This document shows, piece after piece, positions 8,328-16,912 of a stretch of DNA of 33,696 bases; positions within the stretch are counted from its first letter, which is position 1, and every line of letters begins with the position of its first letter. Under the pieces are notes generated by a model. The model made no database searches and was not told the DNA's origin. It saw only the letters and a list, made by a program, of their open reading frames with translations. Source of the DNA: Phycisphaerae bacterium (GTDB lineage Bacteria > Planctomycetota > Phycisphaerae > UBA1845); contig JAJDDR010000065.1 in NCBI GenBank assembly GCA_029260255.1, forward strand, positions 1-33,696, in the 5' to 3' direction. A program made the translations under genes and the position numbers.

Positions 8328-9692
8328 TCAGCCGATGAGCGCGGTGAATGCGGCGCCCCGCTCGCGGTAGTTGGCGAATGCGTCGTAGCTGGGGAATCCC
8401 GGCGACAGGAGCACGACATCGCCCTTGCGAGCCAGGGACGCCGCGGCCCCGACGGCGTCCTTCAACCGCGGGTGGTGCTGAGTCGTGCAGTCATTCGAGC
8501 GGGTGGGCAGACACCTGATCGCGTCCAGCACAGTCTTGCCGGCCGGTCCGAAGCAGATGGCTGCCTTGGCGTGTTCGGCGATGCAATTCGCCAACGCCCG
8601 GCATTGGCCTGGTCGGTTCTGCCCGCCTGCCAGCAGCACAACACGCCGATCGAACGCGCGCAGGGCGGTGATGGTCGCTTCGGCGGTGGTCGATTTGGAG
8701 TCGTTGAAGAAGTCGATTTCACGATGCGTTCCGACGTGCTGCAAGCGGTGAGGCAACCCCGGAAAGGTCGCGAGGGCTGCGGAGATGTGGTTTTCGTTCA
8801 CTCGAAGGAGGCGCGCGGCCGCTGCCGCGCACGCGGCGTTGTGTTGGTTGTGCGCGCCGGGGATACGGAGCGCGAAACCTCCGTTCTGACGGCAGGGAGA
8901 CCGCACGCTCACGTCGGCAGTGCCGATGGCGGCGTGAAGCGCATCGGTGAGATCGGCATCATCGACACCCCAGACCACGGCGGTGCCGGGCTCAGCGTTC
9001 CGAACCATGTTGAGCTTACAATCAACGTACTCCCCGAAAGTGCCGTGACGGTCCAGGTGGTTGGGCCAAAGCGAAACGAAAACTGATACGTCCGGTCGTC
9101 TGATGTCCTGTGGCAGATCGGCGAGCTGGAAACTGGACAACTCGAGCACAACGACGTCATCGGTGGTCATTGCCTCAAGCGCGCCCAGCAGGGACGTGCC
9201 GATGTTGCCGCCGAGGTAGCTCGTGCCGACGCCGTAGCCGCGCTGGAGAATCGCGTGCAGCATTGCGGCGGTCGTGCTCTTGCCGGCCGTGCCGGTCACG
9301 CCGACGACGCGCGCATCGCAATGGGCAAGAAACAGGTTGATTTCCGTGGTCCAGGGGATGCGCCGGCGAACGCTTTCGTTGAAGAAGGCGGAACTTTCCT
9401 TGCAGACGGCCGGACTCACGATCAAATAGTCGGCGCCGTCGAGGTCGGCGATGTCGTGTCCCCCCAGCCGGTACGTGACATCACAATCGGCGAGCGAATC
9501 GATCGTTTCTCGTAGTGAACCCTCTTCGGCCAGATCGGTGATGAGTACATCGGCACCGTGGGACGCCAGCCACCGGACGGCGCCGGCACCGCCACCGAAC
9601 CGGCCGAGCCCCATGACCACGACGCGCCGTCCGGCGAGAGTGCCCGGCTCAAATGACCGAGGCGACGGATTTGACGAAGTCCCTGCAGGCAT
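8328..9692 (-). CDS. murD: UDP-N-acetylmuramoyl-L-alanine:D-glutamate ligase
   Basis: This cytoplasmic ATP-dependent ligase adds D-glutamate to UDP-MurNAc-L-Ala in peptidoglycan synthesis. The protein of about 454 residues has an N-terminal Rossmann-like domain (RRVVVMGLGRFGGGAGAVRWL), the Mur ligase P-loop VTGTAGKSTT, the central LELSSFQL and NHLDRHGTFGEY motifs, and the C-terminal FNDSKSTTAEAT and LLSPGFPSYDAFANYRERG signatures typical of MurD. The P-loop has Ala where most Mur ligases have Asn. The start is uncertain: the ATG at 9692 overlaps the end of pyrF by 44 bases, and the track start at 9755 overlaps by 107. It is not in a dcw cluster here; its neighbour is pyrF. Confidence 0.92.
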   Translation of the reverse strand: MPAGTSSNPSPRSFEPGTLAGRRVVVMGLGRFGGGAGAVRWLASHGADVLITDLAEEGSLRETIDSLADCDVTYRLGGHDIADLDGADYLIVSPAVCKESSAFFNESVRRRIPWTTEINLFLAHCDARVVGVTGTAGKSTTAAMLHAILQRGYGVGTSYLGGNIGTSLLGALEAMTTDDVVVLELSSFQLADLPQDIRRPDVSVFVSLWPNHLDRHGTFGEYVDCKLNMVRNAEPGTAVVWGVDDADLTDALHAAIGTADVSVRSPCRQNGGFALRIPGAHNQHNAACAAAAARLLRVNENHISAALATFPGLPHRLQHVGTHREIDFFNDSKSTTAEATITALRAFDRRVVLLAGGQNRPGQCRALANCIAEHAKAAICFGPAGKTVLDAIRCLPTRSNDCTTQHHPRLKDAVGAAASLARKGDVVLLSPGFPSYDAFANYRERGAAFTALIG

Positions 9693-10587
9693 GCTCGACG
9701 CACTTCTCCCATTCGGATGCGTAGGACTCCAGGTACTTCGTGTCTTCGTAGGCATAGATCACGCTGCGCGAGGCGGTGACCAGCGCTCCGGTGCCGTCGG
9801 GCTTGAAACACGGTTTGACGTCGTCTCCACCCCGCCCCTGCGCGCCGAACCCGGGCACGAGAAAGATGCAGTTGGGCATCATGGCGCGCAGACGCGCCAT
9901 TGCGGCCGGATCACGCGGCGCTGCCACCGCCCCGATCGCGCTATAACCGGAAACGCCCATCAGAGCCGGCTCGCCGGCCCATCGGTTGACCAGTCGCCCG
10001 ACGTGTTCAGCGACGGTCCCGCCTCCGGCGAGCTCCTGGCCTTGGAGTTCGGCGGCCGTCTCGTTGCTGGTTTGCACGAGGACGAACACTCCCTTGTCGT
10101 TCTTGTCGGCGGCATCGATGAACGGTTTGACGCCGTCGAGGCCGAAATAGGGGTTCACCGTGATGGCGTCCGGGATCATCAGCTCCTCGACCTCACCGAG
10201 CTCCGGCGCGGCGAGATGGGCTCGCGCGTACATTGCGGACGAATGGCCTATGTCGGCGCGTTTGACGTCGCCGATGACGATGAGGCCGCGCGAGCGTGCC
10301 TCCTGGACCAGTTCGTGGTACGCCTCCAGTCCGTCCCAATGATACTGTTCGAAGAAGGCGATGTTGATTTTCACTGCAGGCACGAGGGGGGCGACGATTT
10401 TGATGACGTGTCGACAGTACTCCGTCACCGCGTCCACAACGCATTCGATGTCGTCCGCGTCGTCGAGCCCGTCTTGCGCCGTGATATCGGCCGGGAGGCG
10501 ATCGTAGACCGGGTCGATCCCCACGCAGGTTGGTGTTCCCTTGGTCCTGATCGCGATGGAGAGTCGATCGGCGAAATGTTGTGACAC
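9649..10587 (-). CDS. pyrF: Orotidine 5'-phosphate decarboxylase (long form, type 2)
   Basis: Catalyses decarboxylation of OMP to UMP, the last step of de novo pyrimidine synthesis. The 312-residue protein contains the family signature GDVKRADIGHSS with the catalytic Asp-Lys-Asp arrangement, an N-terminal PTCVGIDPVYDRLP, the KINIAFFEQYHWDGLEAY stretch and the phosphate-binding FLVPGFGAQG. This length and these motifs fit the type 2 subfamily, not the short E. coli type. The GTG start at 10587 has a strong AAGGAG 6-7 bases upstream. It overlaps the murD start, so the two are probably co-transcribed and translationally linked. It is divergent from rsgA. Confidence 0.95.
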   Translation of the reverse strand: MSQHFADRLSIAIRTKGTPTCVGIDPVYDRLPADITAQDGLDDADDIECVVDAVTEYCRHVIKIVAPLVPAVKINIAFFEQYHWDGLEAYHELVQEARSRGLIVIGDVKRADIGHSSAMYARAHLAAPELGEVEELMIPDAITVNPYFGLDGVKPFIDAADKNDKGVFVLVQTSNETAAELQGQELAGGGTVAEHVGRLVNRWAGEPALMGVSGYSAIGAVAAPRDPAAMARLRAMMPNCIFLVPGFGAQGRGGDDVKPCFKPDGTGALVTASRSVIYAYEDTKYLESYASEWEKCVEHACRDFVKSVASVI

Positions 10588-10740
10588 GGAGCGCTCCTTT
10601 TTCCGGGGGCCTACAATTCGCGGCTCACTCTATGGCGATGTCAGCGCAATGGCAACAGGGGTTGGTGGGAGGAATCTTGACACTGCCGATCGAATGGCGC
10701 GACAATCGTTATCGTGTCACGAGGACGAAGAAAGCGGGAC

Positions 10741-11868
10741 GTGAGCGGAACGAAGAAGCGGCGCGTCGACTTCCGGCGCAACCGCGCTCAGCCGGCGCGC
10801 GAGAAGGACTGGACGCGGTTCGCTCCGGGCAGCGGGCGGGAGGAGGCCGACCCGGAAGCTTCCGAGCGTGTCGTCGCCAAGGGAAGCCTCTCCCGCAAAC
10901 GCACCGTCATCGTCGAATCGGACGGGTTCGCAGGTTCGCCTGACGCGATGCGAGACGGGACGGTGGTGACGTTGTTCGGTCTCATCGCGCACGTTGACGA
11001 CGGGGAGCGGGTTTGGCCTTGCACGATCCGCGGGGTGTTGCGGACCCGCCGCATCGGCGGGCGTAGCGCCGTGACCGTCGGTGACCGTGTCGCGTTCTCG
11101 GTTGCGGCGGAGCGGAAGGGCGTTGAGTCGGCGGGCGTCATCGAGGCGGTGGCGCCGCGACACGGCGAGTTGAAGCGCATCACCAGCCGGCGCGAGCAGA
11201 TCGTTGTTGCGAACGTTGACCAGGTCGTGATCGTCACGTCGGCTGACGCACCGAAGTCCAACTTGGTCGACCGCTATATCGTCTCATCGCTTCACGGAAG
11301 CATGCAACCCGTAGTGTGTATCAACAAGATTGACCTGGTTTCGGAGGAGACGGTCGATCGGTTCCTTTCGATTTACGATGGGCTAGGGTACGTGACCATG
11401 CGCACCAGCGTGATCGATGGCGCTGGCATCGACGCGCTTCGTGCGCTCCTCTCGGGCAAGGCGTCGGTTATTGCCGGACAGAGCGGCGTGGGCAAGAGTT
11501 CGCTGCTCAACGCGGTGCAGCCGGGGCTGGCGCTCAAGACGGGCTCGGTGATCGAGGATACCTCCAAGGGGCGGCACACGACCACGCGCGCGACGTTGCT
11601 CAATCTCGACAACGGGGGCTACGTGGTGGATACGCCCGGCGTGCGATCGTTCGATCTCGGCTGCGTGCCGCGCGAGCAGTTGGAACAGTATTTTCAGGAA
11701 TTCGTCGCGTGGGTCCCGCACTGCAAGTATGCCGATTGCGTCCACATTCACGAGGATGGCTGCGCGATCAAGTCCGCGGTGAAAAAGGGGCGAATCAACG
11801 AGTTGCGCTACGAGAGTTACGTCCGCCTGTTCACGGAACCTGAGTTTCGGATAAACGCGACGACGTAG
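10741..11868 (+). CDS. rsgA: Ribosome small subunit-dependent GTPase RsgA (YjeQ)
   Basis: A late-stage 30S ribosome assembly GTPase. About 375 residues, with the circularly permuted GTPase order of the family: an N-terminal OB-fold-like domain, then G4 NKID near 195, G1 GQSGVGKSS near 246-254, and G3 DTPGVRSF, followed by the zinc-binding knuckle CKYADCVHIHEDGC near 327-340. The N-terminus is long and basic (KKRRVDFRRNRAQ). I chose the GTG at 10741; the track uses another GTG at 10714, and neither has a strong Shine-Dalgarno sequence. It opens a rightward block of seven genes and is divergent from pyrF, with a TACAAT at about 10602 in the shared promoter region. Confidence 0.94.
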   Translation: MSGTKKRRVDFRRNRAQPAREKDWTRFAPGSGREEADPEASERVVAKGSLSRKRTVIVESDGFAGSPDAMRDGTVVTLFGLIAHVDDGERVWPCTIRGVLRTRRIGGRSAVTVGDRVAFSVAAERKGVESAGVIEAVAPRHGELKRITSRREQIVVANVDQVVIVTSADAPKSNLVDRYIVSSLHGSMQPVVCINKIDLVSEETVDRFLSIYDGLGYVTMRTSVIDGAGIDALRALLSGKASVIAGQSGVGKSSLLNAVQPGLALKTGSVIEDTSKGRHTTTRATLLNLDNGGYVVDTPGVRSFDLGCVPREQLEQYFQEFVAWVPHCKYADCVHIHEDGCAIKSAVKKGRINELRYESYVRLFTEPEFRINATT

Positions 11869-11907
11869 GAACTGCACAGATCGTTCCATAACGAGGAAGA
11901 AGGACAC

Positions 11908-12897
11908 TTGCTCAACCGTATCATCTACGGCTCCGTCGCGGTGCTGGCGCTGCTCACGGCAGTCGCGTCCGACGCCGCGTTGGCCTACAAGGCTGACGAG
12001 CACGGAGTGCTGACGGCATTGGTCCGTGCCGGCAGCGTCATTCCCATTTTGTTTACGCTGGTCACGGCCGTCGGTGTCGTGGAGTTCCTCCGACTACTGC
12101 GCCTCCTCGGGCACCGGCCTGCGGGTGGGTGGTCGATTCTGGCGTGCGCGATGCTGATGCTATCGCCGTGGTTGTGCGCGGGCGGAGTTCTCGGGGACCA
12201 TCCGGTGGATGTGGAAGGTCTGCACTGGCAAGTTGTGTGGCTTGGCGCAGGTTTTCTAGGGGCCGTGGTGATTCACCTGCGGCGCGCCGTGACCCCCACG
12301 GCGGTGGCCGATCTTGCTGCAACCGTATTGACGATCATATATCTCGGGTTGCTCCCGTCGTTCGCCATCCAGATCCGCTCGGATGTGAACAGCGGATACC
12401 CCGCCGTGGGCGCATGGACCCTTTTGATCGTTCTGGCTACGGTTTTCGCGTCCGATATCGGTGCGTTGTACGTCGGGAAAGCGTTGGGTCGGCGTCGGTT
12501 GGCGCCCTCGATCAGTCCGGGAAAGTCGGTAGCCGGATTCTTCGGCGGGATAGGTGCGAGCGTCCTCGCGGGCGTGTTGATCTGGTGGTTGACCGCCGTG
12601 GCATCGTCGGAGGGCGAGGTTGGCACCATGTCGGAGCGACTCGCCCGGCTAGCCCACGAGGCGGGCCTGGCGTTCCGCGGACTCGATCTTTCGCAGGTAA
12701 TCGTGTTCGGCATCGCGATGTCGGTGTCTTCTCAGATGGGAGATCTGTTTGAATCGCTGGTCAAGCGAAGCGCGCAAGTCAAGGATTCATCGAAACTTGT
12801 GCCAGGAATGGGCGGTGTTCTCGACGTCGTGGACGGGGCGGTGTTCGCGGTACCGCTGGCGTGGTTTCTGCTGACAAGACTCTGGCATGTCGTGTAG
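11908..12897 (+). CDS. cdsA: Phosphatidate cytidylyltransferase
   Basis: This integral membrane enzyme makes CDP-diacylglycerol from phosphatidate and CTP, the entry to phospholipid synthesis. About 329 residues with many hydrophobic segments and the C-terminal signature region ESLVKRSAQVKDSSKLVPGMGGVLDVVDG. Compared with the usual CdsA signature (KD...PGHGG..DR.D), Met replaces His and Val replaces Arg, while the KR, KD, PG and final Asp positions are kept; the central SDIGALYVGKALGRRRLAPSISPGKS segment is also typical. The TTG start at 11908 has AGGAAGAAGGA 5-10 bases upstream. It follows rsgA after 39 bases. Confidence 0.88.
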   Translation: MLNRIIYGSVAVLALLTAVASDAALAYKADEHGVLTALVRAGSVIPILFTLVTAVGVVEFLRLLRLLGHRPAGGWSILACAMLMLSPWLCAGGVLGDHPVDVEGLHWQVVWLGAGFLGAVVIHLRRAVTPTAVADLAATVLTIIYLGLLPSFAIQIRSDVNSGYPAVGAWTLLIVLATVFASDIGALYVGKALGRRRLAPSISPGKSVAGFFGGIGASVLAGVLIWWLTAVASSEGEVGTMSERLARLAHEAGLAFRGLDLSQVIVFGIAMSVSSQMGDLFESLVKRSAQVKDSSKLVPGMGGVLDVVDGAVFAVPLAWFLLTRLWHVV

Positions 12898-12900
12898 AAT
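12871..12900 (+). promoter_or_regulatory. Candidate promoter for the phoH-ybeY block, overlapping the cdsA stop
   Basis: CTGACA (5/6 to the -35 consensus) and TAGAAT (5/6 to the -10 consensus) are separated by 18 bases. The -10 overlaps the cdsA stop codon. A start about 7 bases further on would fall almost at the ATG at 12910, which has no Shine-Dalgarno sequence, so a leaderless or near-leaderless transcript is possible. Confidence 0.4.
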
Positions 12901-12909
12901 ACGGCCCAG

Positions 12910-13917
12910 ATGCGTGGAGGATCACGCGGATTCGTCGAGGGGACACCGTTTCAGGGAGCCGTTCGTAGTCCATTGGAACTGAGCATTGCCATCGAAGACA
13001 CCTCGAAGTGTTCGGCCCTTTTCGGTGCCACCGACACGAATCTGCGTGCGATTCGGGCGGCGTTCGACGTGCGAATAGCGGCTCGGGATGGGTGCATCCA
13101 TCTTGTGGGTTCTCCCGAGGCGGTGCGTAAGGCCGCGGATGCGGTCGAGTCGCTTCAGCGGAAGCTGCGTACGAGTCGAGAGCTGGTTGACGGCGATATT
13201 GAAGCGGCGATCACGCGAGCGAATCGTCCCGACTGCGCCGATGATGTCGACGCGCTCGATGTATTCGGCAATCATGCTGCGATCAAGCCCAAGTCGGCGA
13301 GCCAGGCGGCGTACGTCCGAGCCATCCTGGCGAATGACGCGACGTTTTGCCTGGGTCCTGCGGGGTCGGGGAAAACCTATCTTGGCGTTGCCGTCGCCCT
13401 GATGATGCTCAAGCGCAAGCAGATTGAACGTATCGTCCTCGCCCGCCCGGCCGTCGAGGCGGGCGAGAAACTGGGGTATTTGCCGGGTGATCTGCAGGCG
13501 AAGGTCAATCCATTTCTCAGGCCGCTGTTCGATGCGCTGAACGACATGATGGGTCTCGATCAAATCAAGCGTTTCATGGAAAACGATGTCGTCGAGGTGA
13601 TCCCGCTCGCGTTCATGCGTGGCCGGACGCTCAACAGGGCGGTCATCATCCTCGATGAGGCACAGAACACAACGATTGCGCAAATGTTGATGGTGCTCAC
13701 GCGCATGGGCATGGGAAGCAAGATGATTGTTACGGCGGACCAGAGTCAGACTGACTTGGCGCCTGGACAGCCCAGTGGGGTTCAGGACGCTGTCCGACGG
13801 CTGGGCGGTGTAAAGGGAGTTGCCGTGGTTCAACTGGCCAAGGCGGACATCGTACGTCATCCGCTCGTCCAGAGGATCGTGGAGGCCTATGGCCGAGATG
13901 GGAGCAAGGACCGATAA
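12910..13917 (+). CDS. ybeZ: PhoH-family ATPase (YbeZ-like)
   Basis: A 335-residue cytoplasmic ATPase of the PhoH family, whose YbeZ branch is genetically and physically linked to the endoribonuclease YbeY. It has an N-terminal KH-like region (ALFGATDTNLRAIRAAFDVRIAARDGCIHLVG), Walker A LGPAGSGKTYL near 148-158, the ARPAVEAGEKLGYLPGDLQAKV stretch, Walker B VIILDEAQN near 243-251, and the sensor-like MIVTADQSQTDL. Length and motifs are normal. The ATG at 12910 lies 12 bases after the cdsA stop. The downstream HD protein and ybeY complete a conserved PhoH-PgpH-YbeY neighbourhood. Confidence 0.92.
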   Translation: MRGGSRGFVEGTPFQGAVRSPLELSIAIEDTSKCSALFGATDTNLRAIRAAFDVRIAARDGCIHLVGSPEAVRKAADAVESLQRKLRTSRELVDGDIEAAITRANRPDCADDVDALDVFGNHAAIKPKSASQAAYVRAILANDATFCLGPAGSGKTYLGVAVALMMLKRKQIERIVLARPAVEAGEKLGYLPGDLQAKVNPFLRPLFDALNDMMGLDQIKRFMENDVVEVIPLAFMRGRTLNRAVIILDEAQNTTIAQMLMVLTRMGMGSKMIVTADQSQTDLAPGQPSGVQDAVRRLGGVKGVAVVQLAKADIVRHPLVQRIVEAYGRDGSKDR

Positions 13918-14004
13918 AACCACCGATTCTGATACGCGGATTGGTGTTGCGTTCGGATAGGCTTGAGCGTGTGGTCGGCCGGGTCGATGTTATAGCGATG
14001 TTCT

Positions 14005-14022
14005 GCGAGCCGGACGGCTCGC
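14005..14022 (+). terminator. Short hairpin between ybeZ and the HD phosphodiesterase gene
   Basis: A perfect 7-base-pair stem, GCGAGCC/GGCTCGC, with the 4-base loop GGAC. It is followed by TGGGGTTT, not a clean T run, so termination would be weak. It could be an attenuating or RNA-processing hairpin in the 164-base gap. Confidence 0.3.
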
Positions 14023-14081
14023 TGGGGTTTAGCATTCGGCGCGGGTGCGGAGGGAATGCGGCCAAGTAGCCGGTTTTCGCA

Positions 14082-16418
14082 ATGGCTGTCAAGAAAACAG
14101 ATCGACGCCATCAGGTCAGGCAGCAGCGGACGCAGAGGTCGGTATCCGTGTGGCGACGAGTCCGCGACTCAATCGGATTCGCTCCGCTTCTGGCGGGTCT
14201 GGCGTTCGGCGTCGCTGCCTCCGGGGTGGCGCTCTACGGCTCGCATACGAGCGATTACACGCTGGGTCGGAAGCTCGACCAGCCGATCTACGCCGAAGTC
14301 ACCTTCGAGATTGACGACGAACAGGAGACCCTCCGGCGGCAGCAATCCGCGCGTGCGGCCACGCCGAGCCACTACCGAGTGAATCACGAGCTGGTCGCCC
14401 GGACCGGCACGGAGTTGCAGGAGCTGTATCAGGCTGCTCAAGCTTCGGAGGCGTTTGAGGCGTTTGAGGCGACGGCAACGGCCCGAGGCTGGGTGGCAGG
14501 GCGGGAAGCCTACGATCAGCTGCGGTCCTACGCGGATGAGCAGACGCAAGTCCGATTCGAGAACAACATTGCGCGGTTGCGCACCGCGCTGAGGTCGGAA
14601 CGCACCTGGGAAGCTAACTCGGCCGCGCAGCGCACGCCGCAATCGACCGCGGAGTTCGTACTTGTTCACGACGTTGATGATGGGTCCGGACAGGCGCGTT
14701 CGCCGAGAGAGGTGCGGAATCTCGATCTTGTGCCGGTTTCCAACGTAACGAGTCTCCGTCGGGCGGCCGAGTATCTTGCTTCTTCCAGCGGATTCGCGAG
14801 TGTATTACGCGCCACGGTCGCGCAGATTCTGAGTGCCAGGATGGGCGAGGCGCCACTTCTCGTATTCGATCTGGCGATGACGAACGAGGAGATGTCGCGC
14901 ACGGAGCAATCGGTCGAGCCGGCGAAAATCCGCTACGAGCGCGGACGGCCTCTTATCGGCCGGCAGACTGACACAGGATTGACGGCGGCGGATCTACAGT
15001 TGTTGCACAAGCACGACGCGGCCTATCTCGAATACGTCCGAAGCGGCAAGGAGGGCGCCGAGGCGTTGCGCGATAGGGAACTCCTGCGTCGCACGGGGAT
15101 CGGCGTCATTGTCGTGCTCACGACGGTCGGGTTGTTCGTGTACATCGGGATGTATCAGCACCGAGTTTTCGAGGTCAACACGCGAATCGCAGCGCTCGTG
15201 TTGCTTCTTCTTGGGACGTTGATTACAGCGAAGTTGATCGATGCGCGGACGGTGCATAAGGAGTTGATCCACATCCCGGCAGTGTTCGCCGGGTCGATTC
15301 TGGCCATCGCATACTCGCGCCGGTTCGCGGTCGCGGTGATGACGTTCGTCGGCGTGATGATCATGCTCAGTGTGCGCGGTGAAGCGGCCCTGCTGGTTAC
15401 GCTGATGATCGGCGTGGCGGCGGTGGTGAACCTTCTGAACGAGATTCGCACGCGCACGCGGCTGCTCTGGGTCGGGGCGATGGTGGCGAGCGCTATGTTC
15501 CTGGGGGCGACCGGGTTCGCACTGGTTGATGGCCAGGCGCTTCGCTTCGCCGCCAGGAGCGGCGGGTGGGCCGCGGCGGGTGCGTTGTTGTCGGTTCTGT
15601 TGTTGCAAGCGACTTTGCCGTTGATCGAGCGCGTTTTTCGGATCGCGACGTCGCTTACGCTGCTGGAATGGCGCGACCCCACGAAGCCCCTTTTGCAGAG
15701 GCTCGCCAGAGAGGCGCCGGGCACCTACACGCACAGTTTGGCCTTGAGCGAGATGGCCGCTGCCGCTTGCGAGGGGATCGGTGCGAACGGTTTGCTCACC
15801 CAGGTTGCCGCGCTGTACCACGATATCGGGAAGCTGCACAAGCCCGAGTATTTCGTCGAGAATCAGGAGGCCCAGATCAACCGTCACGATAAGCTCGAAC
15901 CGACGATGAGCCTTCTGATCATCATCGGGCACGTCAAGGACGGAATGGAGATGGCCAGGGAATACCGTCTGCCACGGGTGCTTCATCCGTTCATCGAGGA
16001 GCACCACGGGACGACGGTGGTGCGCTATTTCCACCATATCGCGAGCGAGAAGCAGCCACAGATCGCCAGCGGCAAGCACGATCGCGACGTTCCCGACGTT
16101 CGGTTTCGCTATCCCGGGCCGAAGCCCAGATCCAAGGAGTCCGCCGTCCTGATGATCTGCGACGGCGCCGAAGGCGCGGTCCGGGCGCTGTCCGAGCCGA
16201 CTCCCGGCCGCATCGAGCAAGTGGTTCACCAGATCATCACGCAACGGCTCAATGACGGCCAGTTCGGGAACTGCGACATAACGCTCAGAGAGTTGCAGCG
16301 GGTGGAGGATTCGCTGGTAAAGAGCCTTTCGAGCCACTATCATGGGCGGGTTGCGTATCCCAAACGTGAGAAGACGGAAGACGCTGGAGAGGCCGAGCCC
16401 AAGTCGATCGCGGGGTAA
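14082..16418 (+). CDS. pgpH: 7TM-HD family phosphodiesterase (PgpH-type, probable c-di-AMP hydrolase)
   Basis: A 778-residue membrane protein. Domain order: a basic cytoplasmic N-terminus; one membrane segment (FAPLLAGLAFGVAASGVALYG); an extracytoplasmic domain to about residue 340; a cluster of about seven membrane helices (340-510); and a cytoplasmic HD domain with GTYTHSLALSEMA and ALYHDIGK (His580-Asp581), then IEEHHGTTVVRYF. This is the architecture of PgpH/YqfF proteins, which hydrolyse c-di-AMP in Firmicutes; the substrate here is inferred. The start codon ATG follows PSSRFSQW-type shadow frames and has no strong Shine-Dalgarno sequence. The gene is 11 bases upstream of ybeY, its usual partner. 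Confidence 0.9.
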   Translation: MAVKKTDRRHQVRQQRTQRSVSVWRRVRDSIGFAPLLAGLAFGVAASGVALYGSHTSDYTLGRKLDQPIYAEVTFEIDDEQETLRRQQSARAATPSHYRVNHELVARTGTELQELYQAAQASEAFEAFEATATARGWVAGREAYDQLRSYADEQTQVRFENNIARLRTALRSERTWEANSAAQRTPQSTAEFVLVHDVDDGSGQARSPREVRNLDLVPVSNVTSLRRAAEYLASSSGFASVLRATVAQILSARMGEAPLLVFDLAMTNEEMSRTEQSVEPAKIRYERGRPLIGRQTDTGLTAADLQLLHKHDAAYLEYVRSGKEGAEALRDRELLRRTGIGVIVVLTTVGLFVYIGMYQHRVFEVNTRIAALVLLLLGTLITAKLIDARTVHKELIHIPAVFAGSILAIAYSRRFAVAVMTFVGVMIMLSVRGEAALLVTLMIGVAAVVNLLNEIRTRTRLLWVGAMVASAMFLGATGFALVDGQALRFAARSGGWAAAGALLSVLLLQATLPLIERVFRIATSLTLLEWRDPTKPLLQRLAREAPGTYTHSLALSEMAAAACEGIGANGLLTQVAALYHDIGKLHKPEYFVENQEAQINRHDKLEPTMSLLIIIGHVKDGMEMAREYRLPRVLHPFIEEHHGTTVVRYFHHIASEKQPQIASGKHDRDVPDVRFRYPGPKPRSKESAVLMICDGAEGAVRALSEPTPGRIEQVVHQIITQRLNDGQFGNCDITLRELQRVEDSLVKSLSSHYHGRVAYPKREKTEDAGEAEPKSIAG

Positions 16419-16429
16419 CGGCGGCTGAC

Positions 16430-16912
16430 TTGAATCTCGAAATGGACGAAGAAGACCTACCGCTTTCGATCAACGTTGCTCAGGACTGTGCACATCTGAC
16501 GCTCGACGAATCGGCGGTGCGCGTTGCCATTGAGCGGGTCCTCGGACGATTCGGTCGGCGGGAGGCTCGCATTAGCGTGGCCGTCGTAGATGACGCCCGC
16601 ATCGCTAAGTTGAACGGCCGATTCTTGGATCATTCGGGTCCTACCGATTGCATCACCTTTGACCTTTCCGACTCAGTTGAGGGGTGCATCGAGGGCGAAG
16701 TCGTCATTTCCGGCGAGACGGCGGCGCGTGAAGCGGCGACGCGGGGGCTCGCGCCACGTGCGGAAGCGTTGCTCTATGTTGTCCACGGCACGCTTCACCT
16801 GTTGGGACTGGACGATTCGACGGAGCAGGAATCCGACGCGATGCACGCAATCGAGGATCAGGTGCTCACGGAGATTGGTATCGGACCGGCGTACGCAGTG
16901 GGACGAGCATGA
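16430..16912 (+). CDS. ybeY: Endoribonuclease/rRNA maturation factor YbeY
   Basis: A metal-dependent endoribonuclease involved in 16S rRNA 3'-end maturation and ribosome quality control. The protein of about 160 residues has the UPF0054 layout: ISVAVVDDARIAKLNGRFLDHSGPTDCITFDLSD and a C-terminal HGTLHLLGLDD. The canonical zinc motif is HGxLHLxGxDH; here the third His is Asp (residue about 129), while the first two His are intact. Start options are the TTG at 16430 and an in-frame ATG at 16442; neither has a clear Shine-Dalgarno sequence, and coupling to the HD gene 11 bases upstream is likely. Its stop overlaps the next ATG (ATGA). Confidence 0.92.
   Translation: MNLEMDEEDLPLSINVAQDCAHLTLDESAVRVAIERVLGRFGRREARISVAVVDDARIAKLNGRFLDHSGPTDCITFDLSDSVEGCIEGEVVISGETAAREAATRGLAPRAEALLYVVHGTLHLLGLDDSTEQESDAMHAIEDQVLTEIGIGPAYAVGRA

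Noticed and set aside
14994-16343. 449-residue minus-strand ORF
   Set aside because: Antisense to the PgpH-type gene, whose HD and membrane motifs are unambiguous.
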